A DNA stretch of 64,000 nucleotides from assembly GCA_040508545.1 (NCBI GenBank), contig JBEVMR010000076.1, forward strand, positions 1 to 64,000, read 5' to 3'. Each line of letters opens with the position of its first letter. The first letter of the stretch is position 1. Positions 34,384-43,838 of this stretch are shown here, in pieces. The notes beneath the pieces were generated by a model that saw only the letters and a list, made by a program, of their open reading frames with translations, ran no database searches and was not told the origin of the DNA. The stretch comes from VRUE01 sp040508545 (GTDB taxonomy: Bacteria > Actinomycetota > Thermoleophilia > Solirubrobacterales > 70-9). Made by a program: the position numbers and the translations under genes.

Positions 34384-35859
34384 TCAGCGCTGAAGCCCTG
34401 GCGGCGCCGCGCCTGAGCCCTGCGGTGCGGGGCCGCTATCCATGTGGGAGGGAGGCTTGGCCGGGGCCTGCGAAGCCGGCGGCTCGGCGGGAGCTTTGCC
34501 TCTTGGCGGCGCCGGCTTCTCATCCGGCCCGGCGCCACCCTGCTGGCTGCCCTGGCCTTTCGCAGCTGCGACGTCGCCGGGCGGGGAAGCGGCCTGGGCG
34601 GGTTTGTTGGCAGCGGCCGTCTGCTGCCCATGCGCGGCTGCGTCCGGCGGGCCGTCCGGGCCCTTTTGCTTGGAGGCTGAACGTCCATAGCCGCCCCCAG
34701 GCGGGGTCAGGCCAGCCTGCGAGTCGGGCGGGTAGTTGCCAGGAGTCGCGACGGCATCGTCCTCTGGATGTGGGCGCCCGGCCCCTTCGGCGTGCAGGTT
34801 CTCGTCGTCTTGCCGTTCCCTGCCGCCGTCGTCCGGCTGGCCCGGGGCGGCATTCTTGGCCCTCGGTGAGACAGCGTTCGCGGGCTCAACTGAATTGACA
34901 GTGCCCGGGCGGCGCTCGGCCGCCTCGGGGGCAGCGCGCCCCCCTTTCTCGCCGGGAAGGGGCAGATCGACCACGCCGCCTCGCTCGGCGGCTGAAACAC
35001 CCACGACCGCCACCACTGCGACGGTCGCCGCCGACTTGACGATGGCCGAGGTCGCAACCGCCTTCCCCGCGCCGGCGCCGACGCTGCCGGCAAGGGCGCC
35101 GTTACCCGCGGTCGCACTCCCGGTCGTGACCGTTTTGCCGAGCACGCCCTGTAGAAGGGCGGCGGAAGCGGCGAGCGGCAGGGGGGATAGCGCTGCGAGG
35201 TCTTCGCGGCGCTTGGCGATCTCGTCGCGGAAGGCGCGGCAGTCGGAGCAGCCACGGAGGTGAGCGCGGATCTCGCGGCGGCGTGTGACCCGCCCGTCGG
35301 CGTCGGAGAGCTCTCGCATCACCTCTGCGCAGCGCATCTCACGCCCCGATTCCAATTGACGCAGGCTGAGCCGCGCCTCGTAGAGGGTCTGCCGCGCAAC
35401 CGCCGCCGAGGAGCCGAAGGCGGCACCGATCTGGTCGAAGTCGAGCCCCGAGAGCTCGCGCATCACGAGCGCCGCCCGCTGTCGCTCCGGCAGCTGCTCG
35501 AGGTCGGCGAGCAGGGTTCGCAGGCGCTCGCGGGTTTCCGCGGCTTCGGCCACGCCGCCGGCGATGGCCTGGTGGGGCTCCAGCTCGGCGCTGTCGCGAC
35601 GCTTGCGCAGGGCTTCGACCGACTCGTTGCGGGCGATCCGGTACAGCCAGGGCTTCAGCTTGATCTGCCGTTCCTCTCCCGGCAGCGCCCGCAGGATCTT
35701 GACCATCGTGTTCTGGAGGGCGTCCTGAGCATCCTGCGGGTTGCCGACCATCGCCAGGCAGAAGCGGTACAGGTCCTGGCGGTAGCGCTGGTAGATCGCC
35801 TCGAAGGCACGCGGATCTCCCTCTGCCGCGCGCCTGACCAAGCGCTCGTCGGAGCTCAT
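34384..35859 (-). CDS. ECF sigma factor fused to zinc finger, membrane segment and Pro/Gly/Ala-rich domain
   Basis: 491 residues. Sigma region 2 (DPRAFEAIYQRYRQDLYRFC, about 15-75) and region 4 (LPERQRAALVMRELSGLDF and QIGAAFGSSAAVARQTLYE, about 120-170) make an ECF-type sigma factor. After it comes an HLRGCSDC zinc finger (about His199, Cys203, Cys206) as in ZAS anti-sigma domains. A hydrophobic stretch (VKSAATVAVVAVVGVSA, about 275) follows, then a 200-residue Pro/Gly/Ala/Gln-rich tail. So sigma and anti-sigma functions, with a likely extracytoplasmic sensor, are in one chain. Its targets are unknown. Confidence 0.88.
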   Translation of the reverse strand: MSSDERLVRRAAEGDPRAFEAIYQRYRQDLYRFCLAMVGNPQDAQDALQNTMVKILRALPGEERQIKLKPWLYRIARNESVEALRKRRDSAELEPHQAIAGGVAEAAETRERLRTLLADLEQLPERQRAALVMRELSGLDFDQIGAAFGSSAAVARQTLYEARLSLRQLESGREMRCAEVMRELSDADGRVTRRREIRAHLRGCSDCRAFRDEIAKRREDLAALSPLPLAASAALLQGVLGKTVTTGSATAGNGALAGSVGAGAGKAVATSAIVKSAATVAVVAVVGVSAAERGGVVDLPLPGEKGGRAAPEAAERRPGTVNSVEPANAVSPRAKNAAPGQPDDGGRERQDDENLHAEGAGRPHPEDDAVATPGNYPPDSQAGLTPPGGGYGRSASKQKGPDGPPDAAAHGQQTAAANKPAQAASPPGDVAAAKGQGSQQGGAGPDEKPAPPRGKAPAEPPASQAPAKPPSHMDSGPAPQGSGAAPPGLQR

Positions 35860-35973
35860 GCCGGCCCCGTGTCGGCGTGCAAAGCCATCCGGTCAAGATT
35901 AGGCCCATGTCCATCATCGGCTTCAACGGCGCGGGGGGCCGGGTGTCAGCGCTTGTCACTTAGGCTCTGAGCG

Positions 35974-38598
35974 ATGCAGGCGAAGGAAATCCGCGACACC
36001 TATCTCGGCTTCTTCGAGGAGCGAGGGCACCGGATCGTGCCCTCGGCGTCGCTCGTGCCCTCGGTCCACGACCCCTCGGTGCTGCTCACCACCGCCGGCA
36101 TGCAGCCCTTCAAGCCCTACTTCCTCGGCCGGGAGCAGCCGCCCGCGGCGCGGCTCGCCGACGTGCAGAAGTGCTTTCGCACTACCGACATCGAGGAGGT
36201 CGGCAAGACCGCCCGCCACCTGACCTTCTTCGAGATGCTCGGCAACTGGAGCTTCGGCGACTACTTCAAGGCGGACTCGATTCCCTGGGGCTGGGAGCTC
36301 TCGACCCAGGGCTTCGGCATGGATCCCGAGCGGATCTGGGTAACGGTCTTCGGCGGCGACGAGGAGCTGGGCCTGGGGGCCGACGAGGAGGCGATCGAGA
36401 TCTGGCGCGGTGTGGGCGTGCCCGACGAGCGCATCGTCCGGCTCGGCCGCGAGGACAACTTCTGGCAGGCCGGGCCGACCGGCCCCTGTGGCCCCTGCTC
36501 TGAGCTCTACCTCGATCGCGGCGAGGACTTCGGTGCCGCCGGCGAGCGGCCCGGCGACGACACCGACCGCTTCCTCGAGTTCTGGAACCACGTCTTCATG
36601 ACCTACGACCTCTCCGCCGACGGAGTGCTGACCGAGCTGCCGATGCGCAATATCGACACCGGCATGGGACTCGACCGGATGGCAGCGATCCTCCAAGATG
36701 CCCCCTCGGTCTTCGAGACCGACCTGGTGCGGCCGCTGATCGATCTCGCGGAGGAGCTGTCCGGCAGCTCGTACGCCGACGGCGGCGCCGTCACCCGGGC
36801 GATGCGGATCGTCGCCGACCACTCGCGCGGCGCCGCCTTCCTGATCGCCGACGGCGTCGTCCCCTCCAACGAGGACCGCGGCTACATCCTGCGCCGGATC
36901 ATGCGGCGGGCGATCCAGCAGGGCCGCGCGCTCGGCCTCGAGTCGCCCTGGCTCGGCCGCTTCACCGAGCGCACGATCGAGATCATGGGCGACGCCTATC
37001 CCGAGCTGGTAGCCGAGCGCGAGGCGATTGCCCGCTGGGTCGGCGACGAGGAGGAGAGCTTTGGCCGCACCCTCGAGCGCGGCACGGAGCTGCTCGAGCG
37101 GCTGATCGCCGAGGCACAGGAGGCCGGGACCTCCTGGATCGACGCCGCCGACGCCTTCAAGCTGCACGACACCTACGGCTTTCCCTATGACCTGACCAAG
37201 GAGCTGCTCGCCGAGCAGGGCCTCGCGGTCGACGACGGTGGCTTCGAGGAGCTGATGGAGGAGCAGCGCCAGCGCGCCCGGGTCGGCTCCGCAACCGCCC
37301 ATGGCGCCGAGGATCGCCACGAGAAGGTGATCGCCTTCGCGGCGGACGCGCCGCCGACTCGCTTCGTCGGCTACGAGACCCTGCGGGCGACGACTGGGCT
37401 GGCCGCGGTCGCGACTGACGACGGCCGGGCGCTGGTCAAGCTCGAGGAGAGCCCCTTCTACGCCGAGGGCGGCGGCCAGGTGGCCGACTCAGGCCTGCTG
37501 CGCTGGGAGGGGGGAGAGGCGCGGGTCGTCGACGTCTATCGGGTCGGCGAGGACCAGGCGCTCGAGGTCGAGCCCAACGGCGGTGCGATCGAGAGCGGAG
37601 TCGCGGTCGAGGCGCTGGTCGATCACGAGGCGCGCCACGCGACGATGCGCAACCACACGGCGACCCACCTCCTGCACGCGGCCCTGCGCGAGCGCCTCGG
37701 CGATCACGTCCGCCAGGCCGGCTCCGCCGTCCGCCCCGACAAGCTGCGCTTCGACTTCACCCACGGCCAGTCGCTCGGCGCCGAGGACCTGGCGGCGGTC
37801 GAGGATCGGGTCAACGAGTGGATCAAGGCGAGCAGGCCGGTGCGTTGGCTCGAGATGGATCGCGACGAGGCCGAACGGCTGGGGGCGATGGCGCTGTTCG
37901 GCGAGAAATACGGCGAGTGGGTGCGGGTGGTCGAGGTCGACACGGTCTCGCGCGAGCTTTGCGGCGGCACGCACGTCGCCAACACGGCGGAGGTGGGGAT
38001 CTTCAAGATCGCCTCGGAGGGGTCGAGCGCCGCCAACGTGCGGCGGATAGAGGCGCTGACCGGCCCGGCGGCGATCGACTGGTTCCGCCAGAGTGAGGAG
38101 CGGCTGCGCGAGGTGGGCGAGCTGCTCGGCTCGCCGCAGGACCCCCTCGGCGGCGCCCGCCGCGCCGCCGAGCAACTGCGTGAGGCGGGCGAGGGAGCCA
38201 AGCAGGCGGCGAAGCAGCAGCTCGGCGAGGAGGCGGAGCGGTTGGTCGCCCTCGCCGGGAAGGTCGGAGGCGTCGACGTCGTCGCCGCCGAGGCGCCGAT
38301 CGCTGACCAGAAGCAGCTGCTCGAGCTGGCCAACCGAGTGCAGTCGAAGCTGGGCGGCGAGTCCGCAATCGCGCTTGCCGGTGGCGAGGGTGGCAAGGTT
38401 GGCCTCGTCGTCCTCGTCTCCAAGGGAGCCGTCGGCAATGGCGTCTCGGCCGCCGCCGTAGTGCGCGAGGCCGCCCCCCTGATCGGCGGCGGCGGTGGTG
38501 GCCGCGACGAGATGGCACAGGCCGGAGGCAAGGACGCATCGAAGCTGACCGAGGCGCTGGACGTGGCACGGCAGGCGATCGAGCGCGGCCTGGGATGA
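35974..38598 (+). CDS. alaS: Alanyl-tRNA synthetase
   Basis: 874 residues, the usual length. Class II catalytic core (FEERGHRIVPSASLVPS, LTTAGMQPFKPYFLG), an editing domain with HTATHLLHAAL (near 562) and the CGGTHV metal motif, and a C-terminal DHHA1 domain (IGGGGGGRDEMAQAGG). It ligates Ala to tRNA-Ala and clears mischarged Ser/Gly. It opens a long run of closely spaced genes; ruvX follows after 13 bases. Confidence 0.97.
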   Translation: MQAKEIRDTYLGFFEERGHRIVPSASLVPSVHDPSVLLTTAGMQPFKPYFLGREQPPAARLADVQKCFRTTDIEEVGKTARHLTFFEMLGNWSFGDYFKADSIPWGWELSTQGFGMDPERIWVTVFGGDEELGLGADEEAIEIWRGVGVPDERIVRLGREDNFWQAGPTGPCGPCSELYLDRGEDFGAAGERPGDDTDRFLEFWNHVFMTYDLSADGVLTELPMRNIDTGMGLDRMAAILQDAPSVFETDLVRPLIDLAEELSGSSYADGGAVTRAMRIVADHSRGAAFLIADGVVPSNEDRGYILRRIMRRAIQQGRALGLESPWLGRFTERTIEIMGDAYPELVAEREAIARWVGDEEESFGRTLERGTELLERLIAEAQEAGTSWIDAADAFKLHDTYGFPYDLTKELLAEQGLAVDDGGFEELMEEQRQRARVGSATAHGAEDRHEKVIAFAADAPPTRFVGYETLRATTGLAAVATDDGRALVKLEESPFYAEGGGQVADSGLLRWEGGEARVVDVYRVGEDQALEVEPNGGAIESGVAVEALVDHEARHATMRNHTATHLLHAALRERLGDHVRQAGSAVRPDKLRFDFTHGQSLGAEDLAAVEDRVNEWIKASRPVRWLEMDRDEAERLGAMALFGEKYGEWVRVVEVDTVSRELCGGTHVANTAEVGIFKIASEGSSAANVRRIEALTGPAAIDWFRQSEERLREVGELLGSPQDPLGGARRAAEQLREAGEGAKQAAKQQLGEEAERLVALAGKVGGVDVVAAEAPIADQKQLLELANRVQSKLGGESAIALAGGEGGKVGLVVLVSKGAVGNGVSAAAVVREAAPLIGGGGGGRDEMAQAGGKDASKLTEALDVARQAIERGLG

Positions 38599-38611
38599 CG
38601 GCGCCCGCCTG

Positions 38612-39019
38612 ATGCGCGTTCTCGCCCTGGACCACGGCACGGCCCGGATCGGCTGTGCGATCTCCGACCCGAGCGGCACCCTAGCGACGCCGTTGCCGGT
38701 GATCGAACCGCCGGCGGCGAGCTCGGTTGCCGAGCTGGTCGCCAAGCACGAGGTCGAGCGGGTCGTCGTCGGGTTGCCGCTGCACCTGAGCGGCGAGGAG
38801 GGGTCCCAGGCGGCCCTGGCGCGCAGCTTCTGCGTCGAACTCGAAGCGATGCTCGAGGTGCCGGTGGAGACCTACGACGAGCGGCTGACGACGCGGATGG
38901 CCGAGGCAAGCAAGCGTGAAGGGGCGAGCGCCCCGCCGGACTCGCTGGCCGCAGCGCACCTGCTCCAGGCCTACCTCGCTGGCCAGGCCGCGATCGAGGG
39001 CGGCGACGACGATGGGTGA
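38612..39019 (+). CDS. ruvX: RuvX/YqgF Holliday-junction resolvase-like protein
   Basis: 135 residues. RVLALDHGTARIGCAISD has the first catalytic Asp of the RNase H-like fold. RVVVGLPLHLSGEEG and VETYDERLTTRMAE are the conserved second and third motifs (Glu, Asp). In bacteria the protein is linked to pre-16S rRNA 5' processing and to DNA repair. The alaS-ruvX-mltG order is common. The stop overlaps the next gene. Confidence 0.9.
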   Translation: MRVLALDHGTARIGCAISDPSGTLATPLPVIEPPAASSVAELVAKHEVERVVVGLPLHLSGEEGSQAALARSFCVELEAMLEVPVETYDERLTTRMAEASKREGASAPPDSLAAAHLLQAYLAGQAAIEGGDDDG

Positions 39020-39875
39020 GGATCCAGCCAAGCTGCGTGCCGACAGGCGGCGGCTGCTGCGCGACCGACAGCGGCAGCGACGCCGCCGCGTCTTCGCGCT
39101 CGTGGGCCTCCTGCTCCTCGCCGTGGTTCTGATGGCGGGGGCGATCGTCTACGCCAGCCGCGACGAGGCCCCACCGCCGGAACCGGCGCTGCGCACGATC
39201 ACGCTGACCATCCCCGAGGGCTACAGCCGCGAGCAGACCGCTCAGCTTGCCCGCGAAGCTGGGCTGCGGGGCGACTACATGAAGGTGAGCGAAGGTCACG
39301 AGGGCTTCCTCTTCCCGGACACCTTCGAGCTCGAGGAGGGCGCCCCGGTCTCCGACCTGGTCCAGCTCCAGCTGCAGGACTTCAAGCGCCGCGTCGGCGG
39401 GGTCGATCTCGGTTACGCCCGCTCCAAGAACCTGAACACCAACGACGTGGTCACGATCGCCTCGATGGTCGAGGAGGAGGCGCAGCTCGACGAGGAGCGC
39501 CCGTTGATCGCGGCGGTGATCTACAACCGCCTGCGTGAAGGGATTCCACTCGGCATCGACGCCACGATCCGCTTCGCCACCGGCAATTTCGAAGAGCCCC
39601 TGACCGAATCGGAGCTTGCCGTCGACTCGCCCTACAACACCCGTCTCAACGCGGGGTTGCCTCCCGGTCCGATCTCCAGCCCCGGGCTGTCCTCGATCGA
39701 AGCCGCCGCCAACCCCGCCCGGGTCGACTACCTCTACTACGTGGTCGAGCCGGGGACCTGTGGTGAACACGCCTTCTCCTCCAGCGACGCTGAATTCCAA
39801 GCCGACGTCGCCCGCTACAACGAAGCGCGCGAAGCGGCGGGCGGGGAATCGCCGGACACCTGCGGCGAAGAATGA
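39012..39875 (+). CDS. mltG: MltG endolytic transglycosylase
   Basis: 287 residues from ATG 39012, overlapping ruvX by 8 bases. A basic cytoplasmic start and one membrane segment (VFALVGLLLLAVVLMAGAIV) precede a short LysM-like region (IPEGYSREQTAQLAREAG) and the YceG domain with EGFLFPDTF and IASMVEEEA, which holds the catalytic Glu. YNTRLNAGLPPGPISSPG is the family hallmark. It cuts nascent glycan strands to end their synthesis. It is shorter than many homologues because the region between the LysM-like start and the catalytic domain is compact. Confidence 0.9.
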   Translation: MGEDPAKLRADRRRLLRDRQRQRRRRVFALVGLLLLAVVLMAGAIVYASRDEAPPPEPALRTITLTIPEGYSREQTAQLAREAGLRGDYMKVSEGHEGFLFPDTFELEEGAPVSDLVQLQLQDFKRRVGGVDLGYARSKNLNTNDVVTIASMVEEEAQLDEERPLIAAVIYNRLREGIPLGIDATIRFATGNFEEPLTESELAVDSPYNTRLNAGLPPGPISSPGLSSIEAAANPARVDYLYYVVEPGTCGEHAFSSSDAEFQADVARYNEAREAAGGESPDTCGEE

Positions 39876-40666
39876 AGCGGCTCGCCGTCCTCGGCCACCC
39901 GGTCGGGCACTCGCGCTCGCCGGCGATGCACACCGCGGCGCTTGCCGACCTCGGGCTGGCCGGCGAGTGGAGCTACTCGGCGATCGACCTAGCGCCGGAC
40001 GAGTTCGAGCCACGGGTGCGCGAGATGGCTGTGGAGGGGTTTACCGGCGCCAACGTCACCGTTCCCCACAAGGGGGCGGCACTGGCGCTCGCCGACTCGC
40101 TGTCCGAGACGGCGCGCGAGATCGGCGCCGCCAACACGCTCAGCTTCGACGGCGACGGGATCCACGCCGACAACACCGATGCGCAGGGGCTGCTGGACGC
40201 CCTGCCCGGTGCCGCCGCGGGGAAGCGGACGTTGGTGCTGGGCGCCGGGGGCGCCGCGCGGGCGGCCGTCTGGGCCCTGGCTCGCGAGGGTGCCGAGGTG
40301 GCGGTCTGGAATCGCACCGGGCTGCGCGCCGAGCACCTCTGCGAGGAGCTCGGTGGAACCGCGATTGATGCGCCCGGCCAGGGCGACTTCGAGCTGATCG
40401 TCAACACGACCGCGGCCGGCCTGCGCGGCGAGGACCCGTACGCCGAGCTTCCGCTCGACCCGGCCGCGTTTCTCCCCGGGCAGACGGTGGTCGACCTCGT
40501 CTACGGCGGCCGGCCGAGCCGGCTGCTGACGGCAGCCGAGGCTGCGGGCGCGAACGTCGTCGACGGGATCGAGATCCTCGTCCGCCAGGGAGCGCTCTCG
40601 CTGCAGATCTGGACTGGGCGCGAGCCGTCGCTCGAAGCGATGCGGTCCGCCGCGCAGATAGCCTAG
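39872..40666 (+). CDS. aroE: Shikimate dehydrogenase
   Basis: 264 residues. LGHPVGHSRSPAMHTAALA is the shikimate-binding start. ANVTVPHKGAAL has the catalytic Lys, and LGAGGAARAAVWALA is the NADP site. VVDLVYGGRPSRLL and GIEILVRQGALSLQIWTG close the protein. It reduces 3-dehydroshikimate to shikimate. ATG 39872 overlaps the mltG stop (ATGA). Confidence 0.95.
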   Translation: MKRLAVLGHPVGHSRSPAMHTAALADLGLAGEWSYSAIDLAPDEFEPRVREMAVEGFTGANVTVPHKGAALALADSLSETAREIGAANTLSFDGDGIHADNTDAQGLLDALPGAAAGKRTLVLGAGGAARAAVWALAREGAEVAVWNRTGLRAEHLCEELGGTAIDAPGQGDFELIVNTTAAGLRGEDPYAELPLDPAAFLPGQTVVDLVYGGRPSRLLTAAEAAGANVVDGIEILVRQGALSLQIWTGREPSLEAMRSAAQIA

Positions 40667-40673
40667 GCCCGGC

Positions 40674-41846
40674 ATGAGCACGCGTTTCAGCTTCACCACC
40701 GCAGGCGAGTCGCACGGCCCAGGCCTGGTCGCGATCGTCGAGGGCATGCCGGCGGGCTTGGAGCTCGACCGCGAGGCGCTCGACCGCGACATGGCCCGGC
40801 GCCAGCTCGGCCACGGCCGGGGTGGGCGGATGAAGATCGAGACCGACTCGGTCGAGATCCGCTCCGGCGTGCGCCATGGGCGCACCCTGGGCAGCCCGAT
40901 CGCCGTCCTCGTCGCCAACCGCGACTACGCCAACTGGGAGGAGCGGATGAACCCCTGGCCGGTCGAGGGGTTCGAGCCCGAAGAGGTGCACCTGCCGCGA
41001 CCCGGCCACGCTGACCTCGTCGGCGCCCAGAAGTACGGCCACCGCGACATCCGCAACGTGCTCGAGCGGGCCAGCGCCCGCGAGACCGCGGCCAGGGTCG
41101 CGGCCGGCTCGCTCGCCCGCGGCCTGCTTTCCGCGCTTGGCGTGAGCGTGCACAGCCACGTCACCCAGATCGCTTCCGTCGCGGCTCCGGAGCAGTCCAA
41201 CCTCTCGGCTGGCGACTTCGCCGCGGTCGACGACGACCCGGTGCGATGCCTCGACCCCGAGGCGAGCGCGGCGATGGTCGAGGAGATCAACCGCCTGCGC
41301 AAGGCCAACGAGAGCCTCGGCGGCAGCTTCGAGGTGCGGGCCTTCGGCCTGGTGCCCGGGCTCGGCTCCCACATCTCCTGGGAGGAGCGGCTCGACGGCC
41401 AGCTCGCAGGCGCCGTTGCCTCGATCCAGTCGGTGAAGGGGGTCGCGATCGGCGAAGCGTGGGACGTCGCCACGCGTCCGGGCTCCGAGGCCCACGACGA
41501 GATCTTCTGGTCCGAGGACCGCGGCTACCATCGCGAGACCAATCACGCCGGCGGCCTCGAGGGCGGCATGACCAACGGCCTGCCGCTCTCGGTGCGGGCG
41601 GCGATCAAGCCGATCTCGACCCTGACCAAGCCGCTGCGCTCGGTCGACACCGAGAGCAAAGAGCCGGCGCAGGCGCTGCGCGAGCGCACCGATTCGACCG
41701 TCGTCCCCGCTGCGGCGGTGGTCGCCGAGGCGATGGTCTGCCTCGTCCTCGCCCGCTGCTACCGGGAAAAGTTCGGCGGCGATCACATCGACGACACGCT
41801 TGCCGCGCTCGACGCCTACAAGCAGCGCATCGACTTCCGCGGGTGA
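40674..41846 (+). CDS. aroC: Chorismate synthase
   Basis: 390 residues. TAGESHGPGLVAIVEGMPAG and the RRQLGHGRGGRMKIETD region bind EPSP and reduced FMN. RASARETAARVAAGSLAR and GLEGGMTNGLPLSVRAA are the other signatures, and a late ERTDSTVVPAA completes them. It makes chorismate from EPSP. It starts 7 bases after aroE. The EPSP synthase (aroA) is not in the window. Confidence 0.96.
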   Translation: MSTRFSFTTAGESHGPGLVAIVEGMPAGLELDREALDRDMARRQLGHGRGGRMKIETDSVEIRSGVRHGRTLGSPIAVLVANRDYANWEERMNPWPVEGFEPEEVHLPRPGHADLVGAQKYGHRDIRNVLERASARETAARVAAGSLARGLLSALGVSVHSHVTQIASVAAPEQSNLSAGDFAAVDDDPVRCLDPEASAAMVEEINRLRKANESLGGSFEVRAFGLVPGLGSHISWEERLDGQLAGAVASIQSVKGVAIGEAWDVATRPGSEAHDEIFWSEDRGYHRETNHAGGLEGGMTNGLPLSVRAAIKPISTLTKPLRSVDTESKEPAQALRERTDSTVVPAAAVVAEAMVCLVLARCYREKFGGDHIDDTLAALDAYKQRIDFRG

Positions 41847-41850
41847 CCGC

Positions 41851-43383
41851 GTGAGCCGGCCCGCAGTCGTCTTCATCGGCTTCATGGGGGCGGGGAAGTC
41901 GACGGCGCTTGCCGCAGCGCGCGACGCCGGCCTGGAGACGACCGAGATCGACGCGCTGATGGAGCGCGAGCTGGGAATGCCCATAACCGAGGCCTTCGAG
42001 CGCCTCGGCGAGGAGGGGTTCCGCGCCCGCGAGGCGGAGGTCGTCGGCGAGCTGCTCGAGCGTGCGGATGGCGGCGCGATCGCCCTCGGTGGCGGCAGCA
42101 TCCTCTCCGAGCGGGTCCGCGACGCTCTCGGCCGCCACGTCGTCGCCTGGCTCCAGATCGACGCCGAGGAGGCCTGGCGGCGGATCGAGGGCAGCGACCG
42201 GCCGCTGGCGCGCAGCGCCGCCGACGTGGCCGAGCTGCTCGAGGTGCGCCTGCCGTTGTACGAGGAGCTGGCTGACGCCGTCGTGCCGAAGGGCAGTCGC
42301 GGCCAGGTTGAGCGGGCGCTGCCCTCGATCCTCGGTCTCGCCGACCTGCCGGAGGGGACCAAGCTGCTCTGGGCCGCCAGCAGCTCGGGCGAGTATCCGG
42401 TGTACGCGGGCGCTGGATTGCTGGATGCCGGTTGCTGGCCGCAGGACAGGCGGCGCTTTTGCGTCACCGACACGGCGGTCGGCTCGCTCTACGCCGGCAA
42501 AGCCGAGCCGCTGGAGGCCCGGGTCGAGGTTCCGCCCGGTGAGGGCGCGAAGACGATGGCCGAAGCGGAGCGCGTGCTGCGCGAGCTGGCGCGGGCGGGC
42601 ATGACCCGGGAGGACCAGCTGATCGCCGTGGGGGGTGGCGTGGTCGGCGATCTGGCCGGCTTCTGCGCGCACACCTACCAGCGCGGCGTCCCCGTCGTCC
42701 AGGTCCCGACGACCCTGGTCGCCCAGGTCGACTCGGCCTACGGCGGCAAGACCGGCGTCGACCTGCCCGAGGGCAAGAACTACGCCGGCGCCTACCACCT
42801 GCCCGCTGCGGTCCTCGTCGATACCTCGACCTTGGCGACCCTGCCGAAGGAGGAGCTGGCGGCCGGCTTCGTCGAGGCGCTCAAGACGGGACTGCTGGCC
42901 GGGGGCGGACTTTGGCAGCGGGTGCGGTCGATCGAGGCGCTGGAGCCCGGCGAGCTAGACGACGTCGTCTTCGCCTGCGCCCGCTACAAGTGCGGCGTGG
43001 TCGCCGCTGACGAGCGCGACTCCGGCCTGCGCGAGGTTCTGAACCTCGGTCACACCGTCGGCCACGCGATCGAGGCCGCAAGCGACTACTCGCGCTATCG
43101 CCACGGCGAGGCGATAGGCCTCGGCTTGCTGGCGGCACTGCGTCTTTCCGGCGCGGCCGGCCTGCGCGACGAGGTCGAGGCGATCCTGGCTCGCCATGGG
43201 CTGCCAGTCGCGCTGGATCGGGGAATCGACGTAGAGGTGATCCTCGGCGCCCTGCAGCGCGACAAGAAGCGGACCGCGGCGGGAGTCGGCTTCGTCCTGC
43301 TCTCCGAGCCCGGCGAGCCGCGCCGGGGCCAGGTCTTGGCCGCCGACGCCGTCCGCGCCGCTGTGGTGGAGTTGTACGGATGA
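41851..43383 (+). CDS. aroKB: Bifunctional shikimate kinase / 3-dehydroquinate synthase (AroK-AroB fusion)
   Basis: 510 residues from GTG 41851. Residues 1 to about 165 are shikimate kinase: P-loop GFMGAGKST (10-18), GEEGFRAREAEVV and a lid Arg. From about 175 the chain is 3-dehydroquinate synthase: GGGVVGDLAGFCAHTYQRG (near 260), VPTTLVAQVDSAYGGKTGVD, and NLGHTVGHAIEAA with metal-binding His. A fused kinase-synthase lets two steps share one protein. It sits between aroC and aroQ, overlapping aroQ by 4 bases (ATGA). Confidence 0.95.
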   Translation: MSRPAVVFIGFMGAGKSTALAAARDAGLETTEIDALMERELGMPITEAFERLGEEGFRAREAEVVGELLERADGGAIALGGGSILSERVRDALGRHVVAWLQIDAEEAWRRIEGSDRPLARSAADVAELLEVRLPLYEELADAVVPKGSRGQVERALPSILGLADLPEGTKLLWAASSSGEYPVYAGAGLLDAGCWPQDRRRFCVTDTAVGSLYAGKAEPLEARVEVPPGEGAKTMAEAERVLRELARAGMTREDQLIAVGGGVVGDLAGFCAHTYQRGVPVVQVPTTLVAQVDSAYGGKTGVDLPEGKNYAGAYHLPAAVLVDTSTLATLPKEELAAGFVEALKTGLLAGGGLWQRVRSIEALEPGELDDVVFACARYKCGVVAADERDSGLREVLNLGHTVGHAIEAASDYSRYRHGEAIGLGLLAALRLSGAAGLRDEVEAILARHGLPVALDRGIDVEVILGALQRDKKRTAAGVGFVLLSEPGEPRRGQVLAADAVRAAVVELYG

Positions 43384-43838
43384 CCTCTGCCCACAACCGG
43401 GTCGCCGTCCTGCACGGGGTCAACTTCGACGTGCTCGAGCGGCGCGATCCCGCGGTCTACGGCGGGCTCTCGCTGAGCGAGCTCGAGATGCGGATCCAAA
43501 AGGCGGCCCGCGAGCTCGGCTTGGAAGCGATCTTCTTCCAGACCAACGCCGAGGGCGAGTTCGCCGAATACCTCCACCGCGCGCCGGAGCTGGCCGACGC
43601 GATCGTGATCAACGCCGGCGCCTGGACTCACTACAGCCGCGCGATCGCCGACGCGCTCGAGCTGACCGGCCTGCCCGCGGTCGAGGTCCACCTCTCCGAC
43701 GTCGAGTCGCGCCAGGACTGGCGTAGGGAGTCGGTCTTCGACGGCCTGGTGCTGGAGAAGATCTCCGGCAAGGGGCCGGACGGATACCGCGACGCGCTCG
43801 GCGCTCTGGCTCGGCACCTCGGAGTCTCGGCTCCCTGA
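43380..43838 (+). CDS. aroQ: Type II 3-dehydroquinase, divergent
   Basis: 152 residues. The catalytic Tyr is in RRDPAVYGG and the catalytic His in VEVHLSD, with Asn in INAGAWTHYS and Arg in SRQDWRRES. It dehydrates 3-dehydroquinate to dehydroshikimate. The start differs from the usual family pattern: HGVNFDVLERR stands where NGPNLNLLGxR is normal, and QTNAEGE replaces QSNHEGE. Active-site residues seem to be kept, and operon position supports the assignment. It overlaps both neighbours. Confidence 0.88.
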   Translation: MTSAHNRVAVLHGVNFDVLERRDPAVYGGLSLSELEMRIQKAARELGLEAIFFQTNAEGEFAEYLHRAPELADAIVINAGAWTHYSRAIADALELTGLPAVEVHLSDVESRQDWRRESVFDGLVLEKISGKGPDGYRDALGALARHLGVSAP

